This document shows positions 8,593 through 14,616 of a stretch of 14,616 nt of DNA, piece by piece. Source of the stretch: RPQJ01 sp052035645 (GTDB taxonomy: Bacteria; Pseudomonadota; Gammaproteobacteria; Steroidobacterales; Steroidobacteraceae); the NCBI GenBank assembly GCA_052035645.1, contig JBPOHK010000146.1:1-14616 (forward strand). The letters are read 5' to 3'. Position 1 is the first letter of the stretch. Each line of letters begins with the position of its first letter. The translations under genes and the position numbers were made by a program. The notes beneath the pieces are model-generated. The model ran no database searches, had not been told where the DNA came from, and saw nothing but the letters and a program-made list of their open reading frames with translations.

Positions 8593-8618
8593 TGAAAAAT
8601 CCCCGCGCTGGGGGATTT
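8593..8618 (-). terminator. Intrinsic terminator distal to rimP
   Basis: The minus strand reads AAATCCCC, loop CAGCGC, GGGGATTT, followed by TTCATT. It lies about 140 nt after the MFS transporter stop codon and 40 nt before the second terminator. It could end the transporter transcript, or be the first of two tandem attenuators in the rimP leader. On the plus strand the T tract is weaker (ATTTCTCT). Confidence 0.75.
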
Positions 8619-8756
8619 CTCTGGCGAATCTCCCGCCGGACCGGCGCGCCCCGCTCCGGGGCCCCGCCTGCTCGGCCAAGAATCCATGCGGATCAACGAC
8701 TTGGATCGCGCACGGAGACTCGGACCCCGAATTCTATAGGAAGCCCGCGCGTCCGG
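8619..8756 (-). other. Structured spacer upstream of the rimP leader
   Basis: This non-coding gap follows the MFS stop. It holds a TATAGAAT box (8732-8739 on the minus strand) that could be a -10 element, though no good -35 was seen. It also holds a tRNA 3'-end-like segment (8702-8729), a short ATCC/GGAT hairpin, and a GCCCCG-CTC-CGGGGC hairpin (8648-8662). A complete tRNA could not be folded. No coding sequence is visible. Confidence 0.4.
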
Positions 8757-10058
8757 CTAGTCCAGCAGCGGGCGCCCGCGTGTCTCGGTGATGAAGGGCA
8801 CCAGCAGCAGGCCGAGCAGCGGCACCAGCGCGACGTACGCAATTGCGTTCATGGCGTGCTCGACGCCCGCGGCGGCGATCGCGCCGACGATGAACGGGCC
8901 CGCCGAGGCGAAGACGCGGCCGATGTTGTAGCAGAAGCCGGACCCCGTCCCGCGCAGTCGCGTGCCGAACAGTTCCGGCAGGTAGAAGGTGAAACTGCCG
9001 AAGATGCCGAACACCGACAGGCCGATGAAGAAGCACAGGTGCAGGCGCGTCTCGGGCGGCCAGTCGAGCCCGAAGGTCGTGAAGATCGCGGCCGCGGACG
9101 CCGCGAAATAGATCGCGAACATCGGCTTGCGGCCCATGCCCTTCGCCACCGGGATGGTGAGCAGCGTGCCGAGCAGGCCGCCGAGGTTGAACCAGGTCGT
9201 GGCCGTGGTCTTCCATCCTTCGACCAGCGCCAGGGTCGCGGCGCGGTCGAGCCCGTCGGCCGCGGCGCTCGCCTGGGCGAGGCCCGACGCGATCGTCGGG
9301 ATGAAGGCATTGCTGCTCCACCACGCGATGAGCGCGACGATCGCCATCAGCGTGCCGCGCACCGTGATGCCGATCACGTCGGGCGCGAACAGGTCGCGCA
9401 GCCGGGCCGGCGCCGCGACGGCCTTCACCGACTGCCAGCGCTCGGGCTCGCGCACGAACAGGCGCACGACGAAGGCCACGACGGCCGGGATCAGCCCGAA
9501 CAGGAACACGACCCGCCACGAGGTCTCGGGCGATTCGGCCAGCCACACTGCCGCGACCTGGTGGTTCACGAACGTGGCGAGGAACAGACCGAGCGGCGCC
9601 GCCGTGTACAGCAGCGCACCGGCCTCCACCCGCTTCTGCTCGGGCACGACCTCGGCGACCATCGAGGCGCCGGCCGCCCATTCGCCGCCGATGCCGAGGC
9701 TCGCGACCAGCCGGAAGCCGGCGAGCACCCAGATGTTCGGCGCCATCGCGCAGGCCGCGGTCCCGAGCGCGTACAGCAGCATCGTCAGCATGAGGGTGCG
9801 CGTACGGCCGATGCGGTCGGCGATCATCCCGAACAGCACGCCGCCCGCAGCCCAGCCGAGCAGCAGCAGCGAGGTCATGACCCCCGTCCAGTAGAGCGTC
9901 GCCTTCTTCGCCTCCGGGGACCCGAGCGGCAGGTCGAGCAGCGTCGGCACGCAGTTGGGCGCGACGTAGTTGAAGAGGAAGCTGTCGAAGACGTCGAAAC
10001 CCCAGCCGAGCCAGGCTGCGAGCAGGACCGTCCACTGGTAACGGGTCAGGCTGAGCAT
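8757..10058 (-). CDS. MFS transporter, metabolite:H+ symporter type
   Basis: This is a major facilitator superfamily permease of 433 residues with about 12 hydrophobic segments, expected in the inner membrane. The first segment ends in GWGFDVFDSF (18-27), typical of the sialate/lactate and metabolite:H+ symporter groups. The loop 2-3 signature GMIADRIGRTRTL (77-89) is present, and the RLVASLGIGGEW segment matches the symporter motif before helix 5. The C-terminus ends ETRGRPLLD, as in many sugar/organic-acid porters. The ATG chosen follows a GGGGGA purine run, though the spacing is short. The substrate cannot be read from the sequence; a small carboxylate is the family-based guess. It has its own candidate promoter and ends before the tandem terminators. 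Confidence 0.88.
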   Translation of the reverse strand: MLSLTRYQWTVLLAAWLGWGFDVFDSFLFNYVAPNCVPTLLDLPLGSPEAKKATLYWTGVMTSLLLLGWAAGGVLFGMIADRIGRTRTLMLTMLLYALGTAACAMAPNIWVLAGFRLVASLGIGGEWAAGASMVAEVVPEQKRVEAGALLYTAAPLGLFLATFVNHQVAAVWLAESPETSWRVVFLFGLIPAVVAFVVRLFVREPERWQSVKAVAAPARLRDLFAPDVIGITVRGTLMAIVALIAWWSSNAFIPTIASGLAQASAAADGLDRAATLALVEGWKTTATTWFNLGGLLGTLLTIPVAKGMGRKPMFAIYFAASAAAIFTTFGLDWPPETRLHLCFFIGLSVFGIFGSFTFYLPELFGTRLRGTGSGFCYNIGRVFASAGPFIVGAIAAAGVEHAMNAIAYVALVPLLGLLLVPFITETRGRPLLD

Positions 10059-10124
10059 GATCCCCCGGGGCAGCGAGTCGAGACGATCGGCGCGTGGATG
10101 CTTGTGCTGTTCGCGCCGGGCGCA

Positions 10125-10152
10125 ACCCTAGCACAGAACCCCACGTCGCCAA
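10125..10152 (-). promoter_or_regulatory. Candidate sigma70 promoter for the MFS gene
   Basis: On the minus strand TTGGCG (10147-10152) and TAGGGT (10125-10130) are separated by 16 bp, about 70 nt upstream of the transporter ATG. The hexamers match the consensus at four positions each. This lies just past the stop of the kinase-like gene and would let the transporter be expressed independently. Confidence 0.45.
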
Positions 10153-10195
10153 ATCGGAAGGCCGGCCAGGCGCGCCGCCCGCGGCGGGACGGTGG

Positions 10196-10837
10196 CTAGG
10201 GCGATTCCACGCCCCAGGGCGCGGTCAGTCCGCCACTGGACTCGAGCCAGTCCGCGACCCGGGTCGCCGCGCCGGCCACGTCGCCGTCCGAGAGGTCGAT
10301 CTCGAGCGCGGGCAGGCGCGAGCGGGCCACGACGCGCCGCATCTCCTCCTGTTCACGCACGAAGGCGCCCAGGTCGTCGTACTGGCCCGGGTTGCCCGAG
10401 ACACGCAGGCGCTCCGCGCGCGCGCGCTCGAAGGAATCGGGCCGGCGCGTGCACAGCACGATGCGGAACCCGAGCGGGCGCAGCCGCTGCTCGAGCCAGT
10501 CGAAGTCGTACTCGCGGCCGCGGTTCTGGCGCTGCCACACGAGGGTCGAGACGTGGAAGCGATCGACGATCCAGGAGTAGTAGCGCTGCAGTTCGAACAG
10601 CCGGACCCAGGTGGCGTAGGTCTCGAGCGCCTGCGCCTCCTCCTCTGCCGCGAAGTTCACCAGCCCGCGGCCCCAGGGCTGGTTGCTGAACGCGCACCAC
10701 TCGGCGGAAATCACCGGGGAGTGGTAGCGGTACTTGCGGGGACCGACGATGCGCGGGTGCTCGTTGAGCGCGAACGCGAGGTCGGTCTTGTGCGTGAGGC
10801 GCGTGCCTTCGAGGATCAGCTTGGGGCAGAGCTTCAC
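10196..10837 (-). CDS. P-loop protein, thymidylate/deoxynucleoside kinase-like
   Basis: The 213-residue product opens with a beta strand and LILEGTRLTHKTDLA. The segment GTRLTHKT (11-18) aligns with a Walker A motif GxxxxGKT, except that His16 replaces the conserved Gly. VDRFHVSTLVWQ (91-102) resembles the DR-H-S motif after the second strand of dTMP kinases and deoxynucleoside kinases. A later Arg-rich segment, CTRRPDSFERARAERLR, is placed like their LID region. A kinase-fold relative is therefore inferred, with substrate and activity unknown. The start is a GTG overlapping the aminotransferase TGA as GTGA, so translational coupling is likely. The frame is open much further upstream, but only inside the aminotransferase gene. 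A sulfotransferase-like fold was considered but fits less well. Confidence 0.75.
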   Translation of the reverse strand: MKLCPKLILEGTRLTHKTDLAFALNEHPRIVGPRKYRYHSPVISAEWCAFSNQPWGRGLVNFAAEEEAQALETYATWVRLFELQRYYSWIVDRFHVSTLVWQRQNRGREYDFDWLEQRLRPLGFRIVLCTRRPDSFERARAERLRVSGNPGQYDDLGAFVREQEEMRRVVARSRLPALEIDLSDGDVAGAATRVADWLESSGGLTAPWGVESP

Positions 10838-12033
10838 GGGCGCTGCGGCAGCAGGCCCGCGATGGCTCGGGCCACGTACTCGACGTTGCCGTCGCTGATG
10901 CCGGCGACGTTGATGCGTCCGTCCTGCGGCGTGTGGACGTGGTGACGCTCGCGCAGGGCCCGGATGCCGTCCTCGTCGAGGCCGAGCAGCGAGAACATGC
11001 CGCGCTGGCGCACCAACCATCCGAAATCGACGTCGGGCCGCAGGGCGCCGAGCCGGCCGGCCAGCAGGGCGCGCAGCGATTTCATCCGCGCGACCATCTC
11101 GGCGACTTCGGTCCGCCACGACGCGAGCAGATCGGGCTCGCCGAGCAGTCGCGCGACGATGGCGGCCCCGTGGTCGGGCGGCATCGAGTACATGCGGCGG
11201 GCGATGCGCGCCTGGTGCGTGGCGACGGCCGCCGCGGCACGTGCATGCCCGGCCACCGCGACCAGCGCGCCGGCACGCTCGCGGTAGAGGCCGAAGTTCT
11301 TGGAACACGAGATCGCGAGCAGGAAGGCCGGCACGCGCCGGGCCAGGATGCGCAGCCCGGCGGCATCGGTGTCGAGATCGTCACCGAAGCCCTGGTATGC
11401 GAGGTCGACGAACGGCAGCAGCCCGCGCTCCGCCATCAGGTCGGCCAGCGCCTCCCAGTGCGCCGGCTCGAGGTCGACGCCGGTCGGGTTGTGGCAGCAG
11501 CCGTGCAGCAGCACGACGTCGCCGGCCGGCAGGGCGGCGACGTACGCGCGCAGCGCCTCGAAATCGAGCTGGCGGCTCGCCGGCGAGTAGTACGGATAGC
11601 GCGCGAGCGCGAGGCCCGAGGTGCCGACCAACGGCTCGTGGTTGGCCCAGGTCGGCGTGCTGACGTGGATCACGGCGTCGGGATTCGCCGCACGGACCAG
11701 CTCCGCGCCGACCCGCAGTGCCCCGCATCCGCCGACGGTCTGGATCGTGGTCGTACGCCCGCGCAGGGCGTCGAAGCCGGGCCCGAGCGCGAGCGCGACG
11801 ATGCGCTCGTTGAACTCGGCGTTGCCCATGGGGCCGACGTAGACCTTGCTCTGCTGGCCGGCGAGCAGCCGCCGCTCGGCCTCGCGCACCGCCGCGGGCA
11901 CCGGCGTATTGCCGTGCACGTCGCGGTAGACGCCCACACCGAGGTCGACCTTGTCCGGCGAGACATCGGCACGGAACGCCGCCGTCACGCCGAGGATCGG
12001 GTCGGGAGGCAGCAGGTCGAGGCGCTCGAGCAT
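10834..12033 (-). CDS. Class I aspartate/aromatic amino acid aminotransferase
   Basis: This is a PLP-dependent transaminase of the AspC/TyrB group, exchanging the amino group between aspartate or aromatic amino acids and 2-oxoglutarate in the cytoplasm. The 399-residue product has the usual length. The N-terminal DPILGVTAAF and DKVDLGVGVYRD segments are diagnostic. HNPTGVDL (181-188) contains the cofactor-contacting Asn, and SCSKNFGLYRERAG (242-255) carries the Schiff-base Lys245. Arg373 in GRINVAG corresponds to the carboxylate-binding arginine. AspC and TyrB roles cannot be separated by eye, so no symbol is given. The start is the ATG giving MLERLDLLPPDP; the upstream open frame lies in spacer sequence. 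It is coupled to the downstream kinase-like gene by a 4-bp overlap. Confidence 0.93.
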   Translation of the reverse strand: MLERLDLLPPDPILGVTAAFRADVSPDKVDLGVGVYRDVHGNTPVPAAVREAERRLLAGQQSKVYVGPMGNAEFNERIVALALGPGFDALRGRTTTIQTVGGCGALRVGAELVRAANPDAVIHVSTPTWANHEPLVGTSGLALARYPYYSPASRQLDFEALRAYVAALPAGDVVLLHGCCHNPTGVDLEPAHWEALADLMAERGLLPFVDLAYQGFGDDLDTDAAGLRILARRVPAFLLAISCSKNFGLYRERAGALVAVAGHARAAAAVATHQARIARRMYSMPPDHGAAIVARLLGEPDLLASWRTEVAEMVARMKSLRALLAGRLGALRPDVDFGWLVRQRGMFSLLGLDEDGIRALRERHHVHTPQDGRINVAGISDGNVEYVARAIAGLLPQRP

Positions 12034-12081
12034 CGGCGGGTCCTGTGGGCGCCGGGGCACCCGGCCTGCGTGCCGACCGGC

Positions 12082-12111
12082 GGCGAGGCCCCGGTCGCAC
12101 GGGGCCCCGCC
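12082..12111 (-). terminator. GC-rich hairpin after the BON gene
   Basis: A 12-bp stem with one mismatch (GGCGGGGCCCCG against CGGGGCCTCGCC on the minus strand) and a 6-nt loop lies about 25 nt past the BON gene stop. It sits about 50 nt before the aminotransferase start. There is no T tract, so it may be a weak terminator or an RNA 3'-end stabiliser. Confidence 0.4.
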
Positions 12112-12135
12112 GCGGCGGCGGATCAACCGTTATGG

Positions 12136-12669
12136 TTACTGCGGCTTGACGAACATCGCGTCATCGACGCGCTTCACGCCCGAGACGCCCTTGGCCACCT
12201 TCATGGCGCGGTCGCGCATGCCTTCGGAGGTCACGAAGCCGCCGAGCTGCACGATGCCGCCGCGCGCCTCGACGTTGATCTGGCCCGCGCTGACCTTGTC
12301 GGCATCGACCAGCGCCGCCTTCACCTTCGCGACCAGCGCGGTGTCGTCGAGCTTGGTGCCCATCGAGGTCTTCGCGTGCACGGCGATCTGGTTGCGCACG
12401 CTCGCCACGCCCGACACGCCCTTGGCGATCTTGCCGGCGGTGTCCTTCTGTGCCTGCTCGGTCACGAAGCCGCTCAGCAGCACCACGCCCTTGTACACCT
12501 CGACGTTGACGTCGTGGCCCGACACGCTCTTCTCCGCGAGCAGGCCGGTCTTCACCGACGCGGCGATGGTCGAGTCGTCGACGACGTTGCCGGCGGACTT
12601 CTGCGCGTGCACGGGTGTCGTGACTGCCAGCAGGAAGGCGGCCAGGGACGCAAACAGCTTCAGCTTCAT
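12136..12669 (-). CDS. Secreted double BON-domain protein (OsmY-like)
   Basis: The 177-residue product starts with a classical signal peptide: a Lys-containing n-region, a hydrophobic core, and probable cleavage after VHA at about residue 22. Two BON domains follow, at about 31-100 and 105-175. They show an internal duplication: VNVEVYKGVVLLSGFVTE in the first against INVEARGGIVQLGGFVTS in the second, each followed by AKGVSGV. BON proteins are periplasmic or envelope-associated, and OsmY relatives are linked to osmotic and envelope stress and phospholipid contact. A role here is inferred from family only. Two in-frame ATGs exist two codons apart. The ATG at 12669 is preferred because AAGGAG is 6 nt upstream; the other directly abuts it. 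Confidence 0.92.
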   Translation of the reverse strand: MKLKLFASLAAFLLAVTTPVHAQKSAGNVVDDSTIAASVKTGLLAEKSVSGHDVNVEVYKGVVLLSGFVTEQAQKDTAGKIAKGVSGVASVRNQIAVHAKTSMGTKLDDTALVAKVKAALVDADKVSAGQINVEARGGIVQLGGFVTSEGMRDRAMKVAKGVSGVKRVDDAMFVKPQ

Positions 12670-12675
12670 GGTCAT

Positions 12676-12681
12676 CTCCTT
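12676..12681 (-). promoter_or_regulatory. Ribosome binding site deciding the BON start
   Basis: AAGGAG on the minus strand is a strong Shine-Dalgarno match. It is 6 nt from the ATG at 12669 and 0 nt from the ATG at 12675, so it selects the inner start codon. Confidence 0.8.
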
Positions 12682-12736
12682 GACAGGGGGGCGGTAGTTT
12701 CCTTCATGAGCGCGCAGCGCACCAGTGCGACGCGAT

Positions 12737-12759
12737 CCGGACACCCCGGGGGCGTCCGG
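12737..12759 (-). terminator. Hairpin between lipoprotein and BON genes
   Basis: CCGGACGCC and GGTGTCCGG form a 9-bp stem with one G-T pair and a 5-nt loop, about 60 nt past the lipoprotein stop. It lacks a T tract on the minus strand, so a terminator role is only possible. The rest of the 150-bp spacer shows no clear promoter. Confidence 0.35.
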
Positions 12760-12819
12760 TCGCGCACTCGTTCCGGCGCGTCTCGGGGCGAACGGCCCGT
12801 TCGGTCGGGGCGTTGGCGA

Positions 12820-13227
12820 TCAACCGCCGCAGGCGCCGCCCGGGTTGGCACACATGTTGCCGCGCCGGCGCAGTTCCTCGCGCTGGGCCTCGGCCGCCGC
12901 CTCCGCGATCTCGTATTCCTGCGGGGTCAGGCAGACGTTGCGCTCGATGTTCGAGCCGAGCACCTTGGTGCGCTTGCAGTAGAAGGTCTTGCCGTCCTTT
13001 TTCTGCAGTCGGTAGCCGCGCGGTGCCTTCTCCTCGGACTTGGCCGCCGCGGTGCTGGCCGCGGGCGTCGCGACCGGGTTCGCCGCGGGGGCGGGCGCAG
13101 CCTTGGGCGCGGCGACCGGCGCAGGCGCCGCCGGAGCAGCCGCCGGTGCCGGCCCGCTGGACGGTGCGGGGGTGCTGGCGCAGGCGGCGAGGAACGCAAT
13201 GGACAGGAGGACGGGAACGAAACGCAT
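12820..13227 (-). CDS. Putative lipoprotein with Ala/Pro linker and four-Cys C-terminus
   Basis: The 135-residue product has a lipoprotein signal: MRFVPVLLSIAF followed by the lipobox LAAC with Cys16 as the lipidated residue. A low-complexity Ala/Pro/Lys stretch (about 17-65) acts as a linker. The C-terminal domain starts GYRLQKKDGKTFYCKR and includes KVLGSNIERNVC, a Cys-basic-GS-Cys pattern. It then has a charged helix rich in Glu/Ala/Arg, and it ends MCANPGGACGG. Excluding Cys16 there are four cysteines in this domain, which could form disulfides outside the cytoplasm. The function is not recognised. The ATG at 13227 is chosen because the signal peptide begins there; an upstream in-frame start would add 12 residues before it. 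The IS element lies about 90 bp upstream and may have separated it from its native promoter. Confidence 0.8.
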   Translation of the reverse strand: MRFVPVLLSIAFLAACASTPAPSSGPAPAAAPAAPAPVAAPKAAPAPAANPVATPAASTAAAKSEEKAPRGYRLQKKDGKTFYCKRTKVLGSNIERNVCLTPQEYEIAEAAAEAQREELRRRGNMCANPGGACGG

Positions 13228-13343
13228 GGCACCACCCCGGGGTGTGATCGAGAAGTCCGCCAATGCTGCCGCATCCGCCCCGGCGCTTCCAGTGGGTTGC
13301 GACGACGCTTCGATGGGCTGAGCTTATCGACAGATAGCTTGCA

Positions 13344-13369
13344 GATGATTCCGAGCACATGGTTTACAC
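13344..13369 (+). repeat. Left inner terminal inverted repeat of the IS
   Basis: This 26-bp segment (core ATTCCGAGCACATGG) pairs with the reverse complement of 14565-14590, with four mismatches. It lies just upstream of the transposase start. Confidence 0.8.
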
Positions 13370-13397
13370 ATTTCCGCATTTGGGGGAGGCCCTCCAG

Positions 13398-14588
13398 ATG
13401 CCCTGGAACGAGTGTAAGCCGATGGATGAACGCCTCCGATTCGTTGCCCGCCTGCTCGAAGGCGAGAAGATGGCACCCCTGTGCCGGGAGTTCGGCATCT
13501 CCCGGGTCACCGGCTACAAGATCTTCGAGCGCTACAAGGCCTGCGGTCTCGATGGCCTGTACGACCGCAGCAAGGCCCCCTACCGGCAGGCCAACAAGCT
13601 GCCGTTCCAGGTCGAGCGGGCGATCCTGGGGCTCAAGAAGGAGTTCCCCACCTGGGGCGCCCCCAAGATCCGTGACAAGCTGATCCACGAGTACCCGATG
13701 ATCCCGCCACCGGCGGTCAGCACGATCCACGCCGCGCTCGACCGCAACGGCCTGGTCAAGCGGCGCAAGCGCCGGCGCCACAAGACCTGCGGCACGCCCC
13801 TGACGGCGGCTCATGCTCCCAATGGCCTGTGGTGCGCCGACTACAAGGGCGAGTTCCTGCTCGGCAACCGCCAGTACTGCTATCCGCTCACCATCACCGA
13901 TTACCGCTCGCGCTATCTGCTCGCCTGCGAAGGCCTCGAGTCGACCAAGTCGAAGTTCGCGTTCTCCGTGTTCGAGCGCGCCTTCCGTGATTTCGGCCTG
14001 CCGGGCGCGATCCGCACCGACAACGGCGTGCCCTTCGCGGCGCCCTGGGCCATGTTCGGCCTCTCGCGCCTCGCCGTCTGGTGGCTGCGCCTGGGCATCC
14101 GCCTGCAGCGCATCAAGCCCGGCAAGCCGCAGCAGAACGGTCGCCACGAGCGCATGCACCTGACGCTCAAGAACGAGACCACCCAACCCGCGGCGTTCAA
14201 CTTCCTGCAGCAGCAGGAGCGCTTCGAGGAGTTCATCCGGGTTTACAACCAGGAGCGTCCGCACCAGGCGCTCGGCGGCTCGTATCCCGCCCAGATCTAT
14301 ACACCCTCAGCTCGCCGCTACGAGCCGCCTCAGGACCCCGAGTACCCGTTCCACGACCGCACCATCCGCGTGACGCGCTGTGGCCGCATCTGCCTCGGCA
14401 ATCGCAAGATCAACCTGAGTGTGGCGCTGGCTGAGCAGCTGGTGGGCGTGCGCGAAGTCGACGACCAGGTCTGGCTGGTCAGCTTCATGGAGTACGATCT
14501 GGGTTACTTCGACCGGGACGAGGACCGCGTGGAGCCAGGTCCCAATCCCTTCGCCCCGGACACAGTGTTAACCATGTGTCCGGAATGA
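13398..14588 (+). CDS. IS481-family transposase
   Basis: This is a DDE integrase-fold transposase of 396 residues. An N-terminal helix-turn-helix (LCREFGISRVTGYKIFERY, about 28-46) would bind the terminal repeats. The rve core carries D148 (WCADYKG), D208 (RTDNG) and E251 (GRHERMHLTLK), the full catalytic triad. It is followed by the YNQERPHQALGG segment typical of the family. The start chosen gives MPWNECKPMDERLRFVA, matching the usual IS481 N-terminus, with GGGAGG upstream. An in-frame ATG 39 nt earlier lies inside the terminal repeat and is less likely. No frameshift or stop is seen, so the element may be active. The stop codon lies inside the right inner repeat. Confidence 0.94.
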   Translation: MPWNECKPMDERLRFVARLLEGEKMAPLCREFGISRVTGYKIFERYKACGLDGLYDRSKAPYRQANKLPFQVERAILGLKKEFPTWGAPKIRDKLIHEYPMIPPPAVSTIHAALDRNGLVKRRKRRRHKTCGTPLTAAHAPNGLWCADYKGEFLLGNRQYCYPLTITDYRSRYLLACEGLESTKSKFAFSVFERAFRDFGLPGAIRTDNGVPFAAPWAMFGLSRLAVWWLRLGIRLQRIKPGKPQQNGRHERMHLTLKNETTQPAAFNFLQQQERFEEFIRVYNQERPHQALGGSYPAQIYTPSARRYEPPQDPEYPFHDRTIRVTRCGRICLGNRKINLSVALAEQLVGVREVDDQVWLVSFMEYDLGYFDRDEDRVEPGPNPFAPDTVLTMCPE

Positions 14589-14590
14589 TC
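14565..14590 (-). repeat. Right inner terminal inverted repeat of the IS
   Basis: Its reverse complement (core ATTCCGGACACATGG) matches the left inner repeat at 22 of 26 positions. It includes the transposase stop codon. Confidence 0.8.
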
Positions 14591-14614
14591 TGTAAACCGT
14601 GTGACCGGAATACA
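14591..14614 (-). repeat. Right outer terminal repeat of the IS
   Basis: Its reverse complement TGTATTCCGGTCACACGG... repeats the inner motif: ATTCCGG-CACA-GGTT-ACA matches at 18 of 21 positions. It is directly adjacent to the inner copy. It starts with TGT, the usual IS481 end, so it probably marks the true right boundary. Confidence 0.65.
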
Positions 14615-14616
14615 CC

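Larger units (their letters stand above)
13319..14614 (+). mobile_element. IS481-family insertion sequence
   Basis: A single transposase gene is flanked by matching inverted repeats: GATGATTCCG... at 13344-13369 and its inverted partner at 14565-14590, identical at 22 of 26 positions. A second, outer repeat lies at the right end (14591-14614) and ends in ACA, as IS481 termini do. The left outer repeat is only weakly recognisable, so the left boundary (about 13319) is uncertain. No target duplication could be checked because the window ends 2 bp beyond the right end. Confidence 0.75.

Noticed and set aside
8488..8679. N-terminal extension of rimP
   Set aside because: The open frame continues upstream but encodes the two terminator hairpins, and RimP proteins do not have such an extension.
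8619..8756. Complete tRNA gene
   Set aside because: Only a T-arm-like and CCA-like end could be seen. No matching acceptor, D or anticodon arms were found upstream.
8361..10199. 612-codon plus-strand open frame opposite the MFS gene
   Set aside because: It is antisense to a clear 12-segment transporter and has low-complexity Arg/Glu/His content.
10838..11308. N-terminal extension of the kinase-like gene
   Set aside because: This part overlaps the aminotransferase in another frame and has shadow-like Arg/Ala composition. The GTGA overlap gives a natural start.
10933..13683. 916-codon plus-strand open frame across several genes
   Set aside because: It crosses the aminotransferase, BON and lipoprotein genes, the IS boundary and part of the transposase. 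It is a GC-driven shadow.

Overview
The window is GC-rich DNA that reads as proteobacterial, most likely gammaproteobacterial. The evidence is the gene order rimP-nusA-infB-rbfA-truB-rpsO-pnp, the NusA form with two C-terminal helix-hairpin-helix-type repeats, and an S15 sequence close to gammaproteobacterial forms. The exact order or family cannot be fixed from the sequence alone. All chromosomal genes lie on the minus strand; only an insertion-sequence transposase at the right edge is on the plus strand.

Right to left in coordinates (5'->3' for the genes): an IS481-family element (about 13319-14614) sits about 90 bp upstream of a small lipoprotein gene (12820-13227). This is followed by a secreted double-BON-domain protein (12136-12669), then a class I aspartate/aromatic aminotransferase (10834-12033). 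The aminotransferase overlaps a gene for a small P-loop, thymidylate/deoxynucleoside-kinase-like protein (10196-10837) by a GTGA junction. Next, with its own candidate promoter, comes an MFS metabolite:proton symporter (8757-10058).

A 269-bp gap (8488-8756) holds two strong tandem intrinsic-terminator hairpins, both oriented for the minus strand, and a short stretch resembling a tRNA 3' end. It leads into the translation/RNA-metabolism operon: rimP (30S maturation), nusA (elongation/termination factor), infB (IF-2), rbfA (30S maturation), truB (tRNA psi55 synthase), rpsO (S15) and pnp (PNPase). Spacing is tight from rimP to truB. A near-consensus sigma70 promoter overlaps the truB stop codon and would drive rpsO-pnp separately. 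A perfect hairpin separates rpsO from pnp, and a strong terminator closes the operon at 13-37.

No tRNA, rRNA, CRISPR array, prophage or defence locus could be supported. The core operon is ordinary. The least explained items are the kinase-like protein with an altered Walker A motif coupled to the aminotransferase, the tandem terminators in the rimP leader, and the doubled terminal repeats of the IS element. No convincing previously undescribed system is visible.
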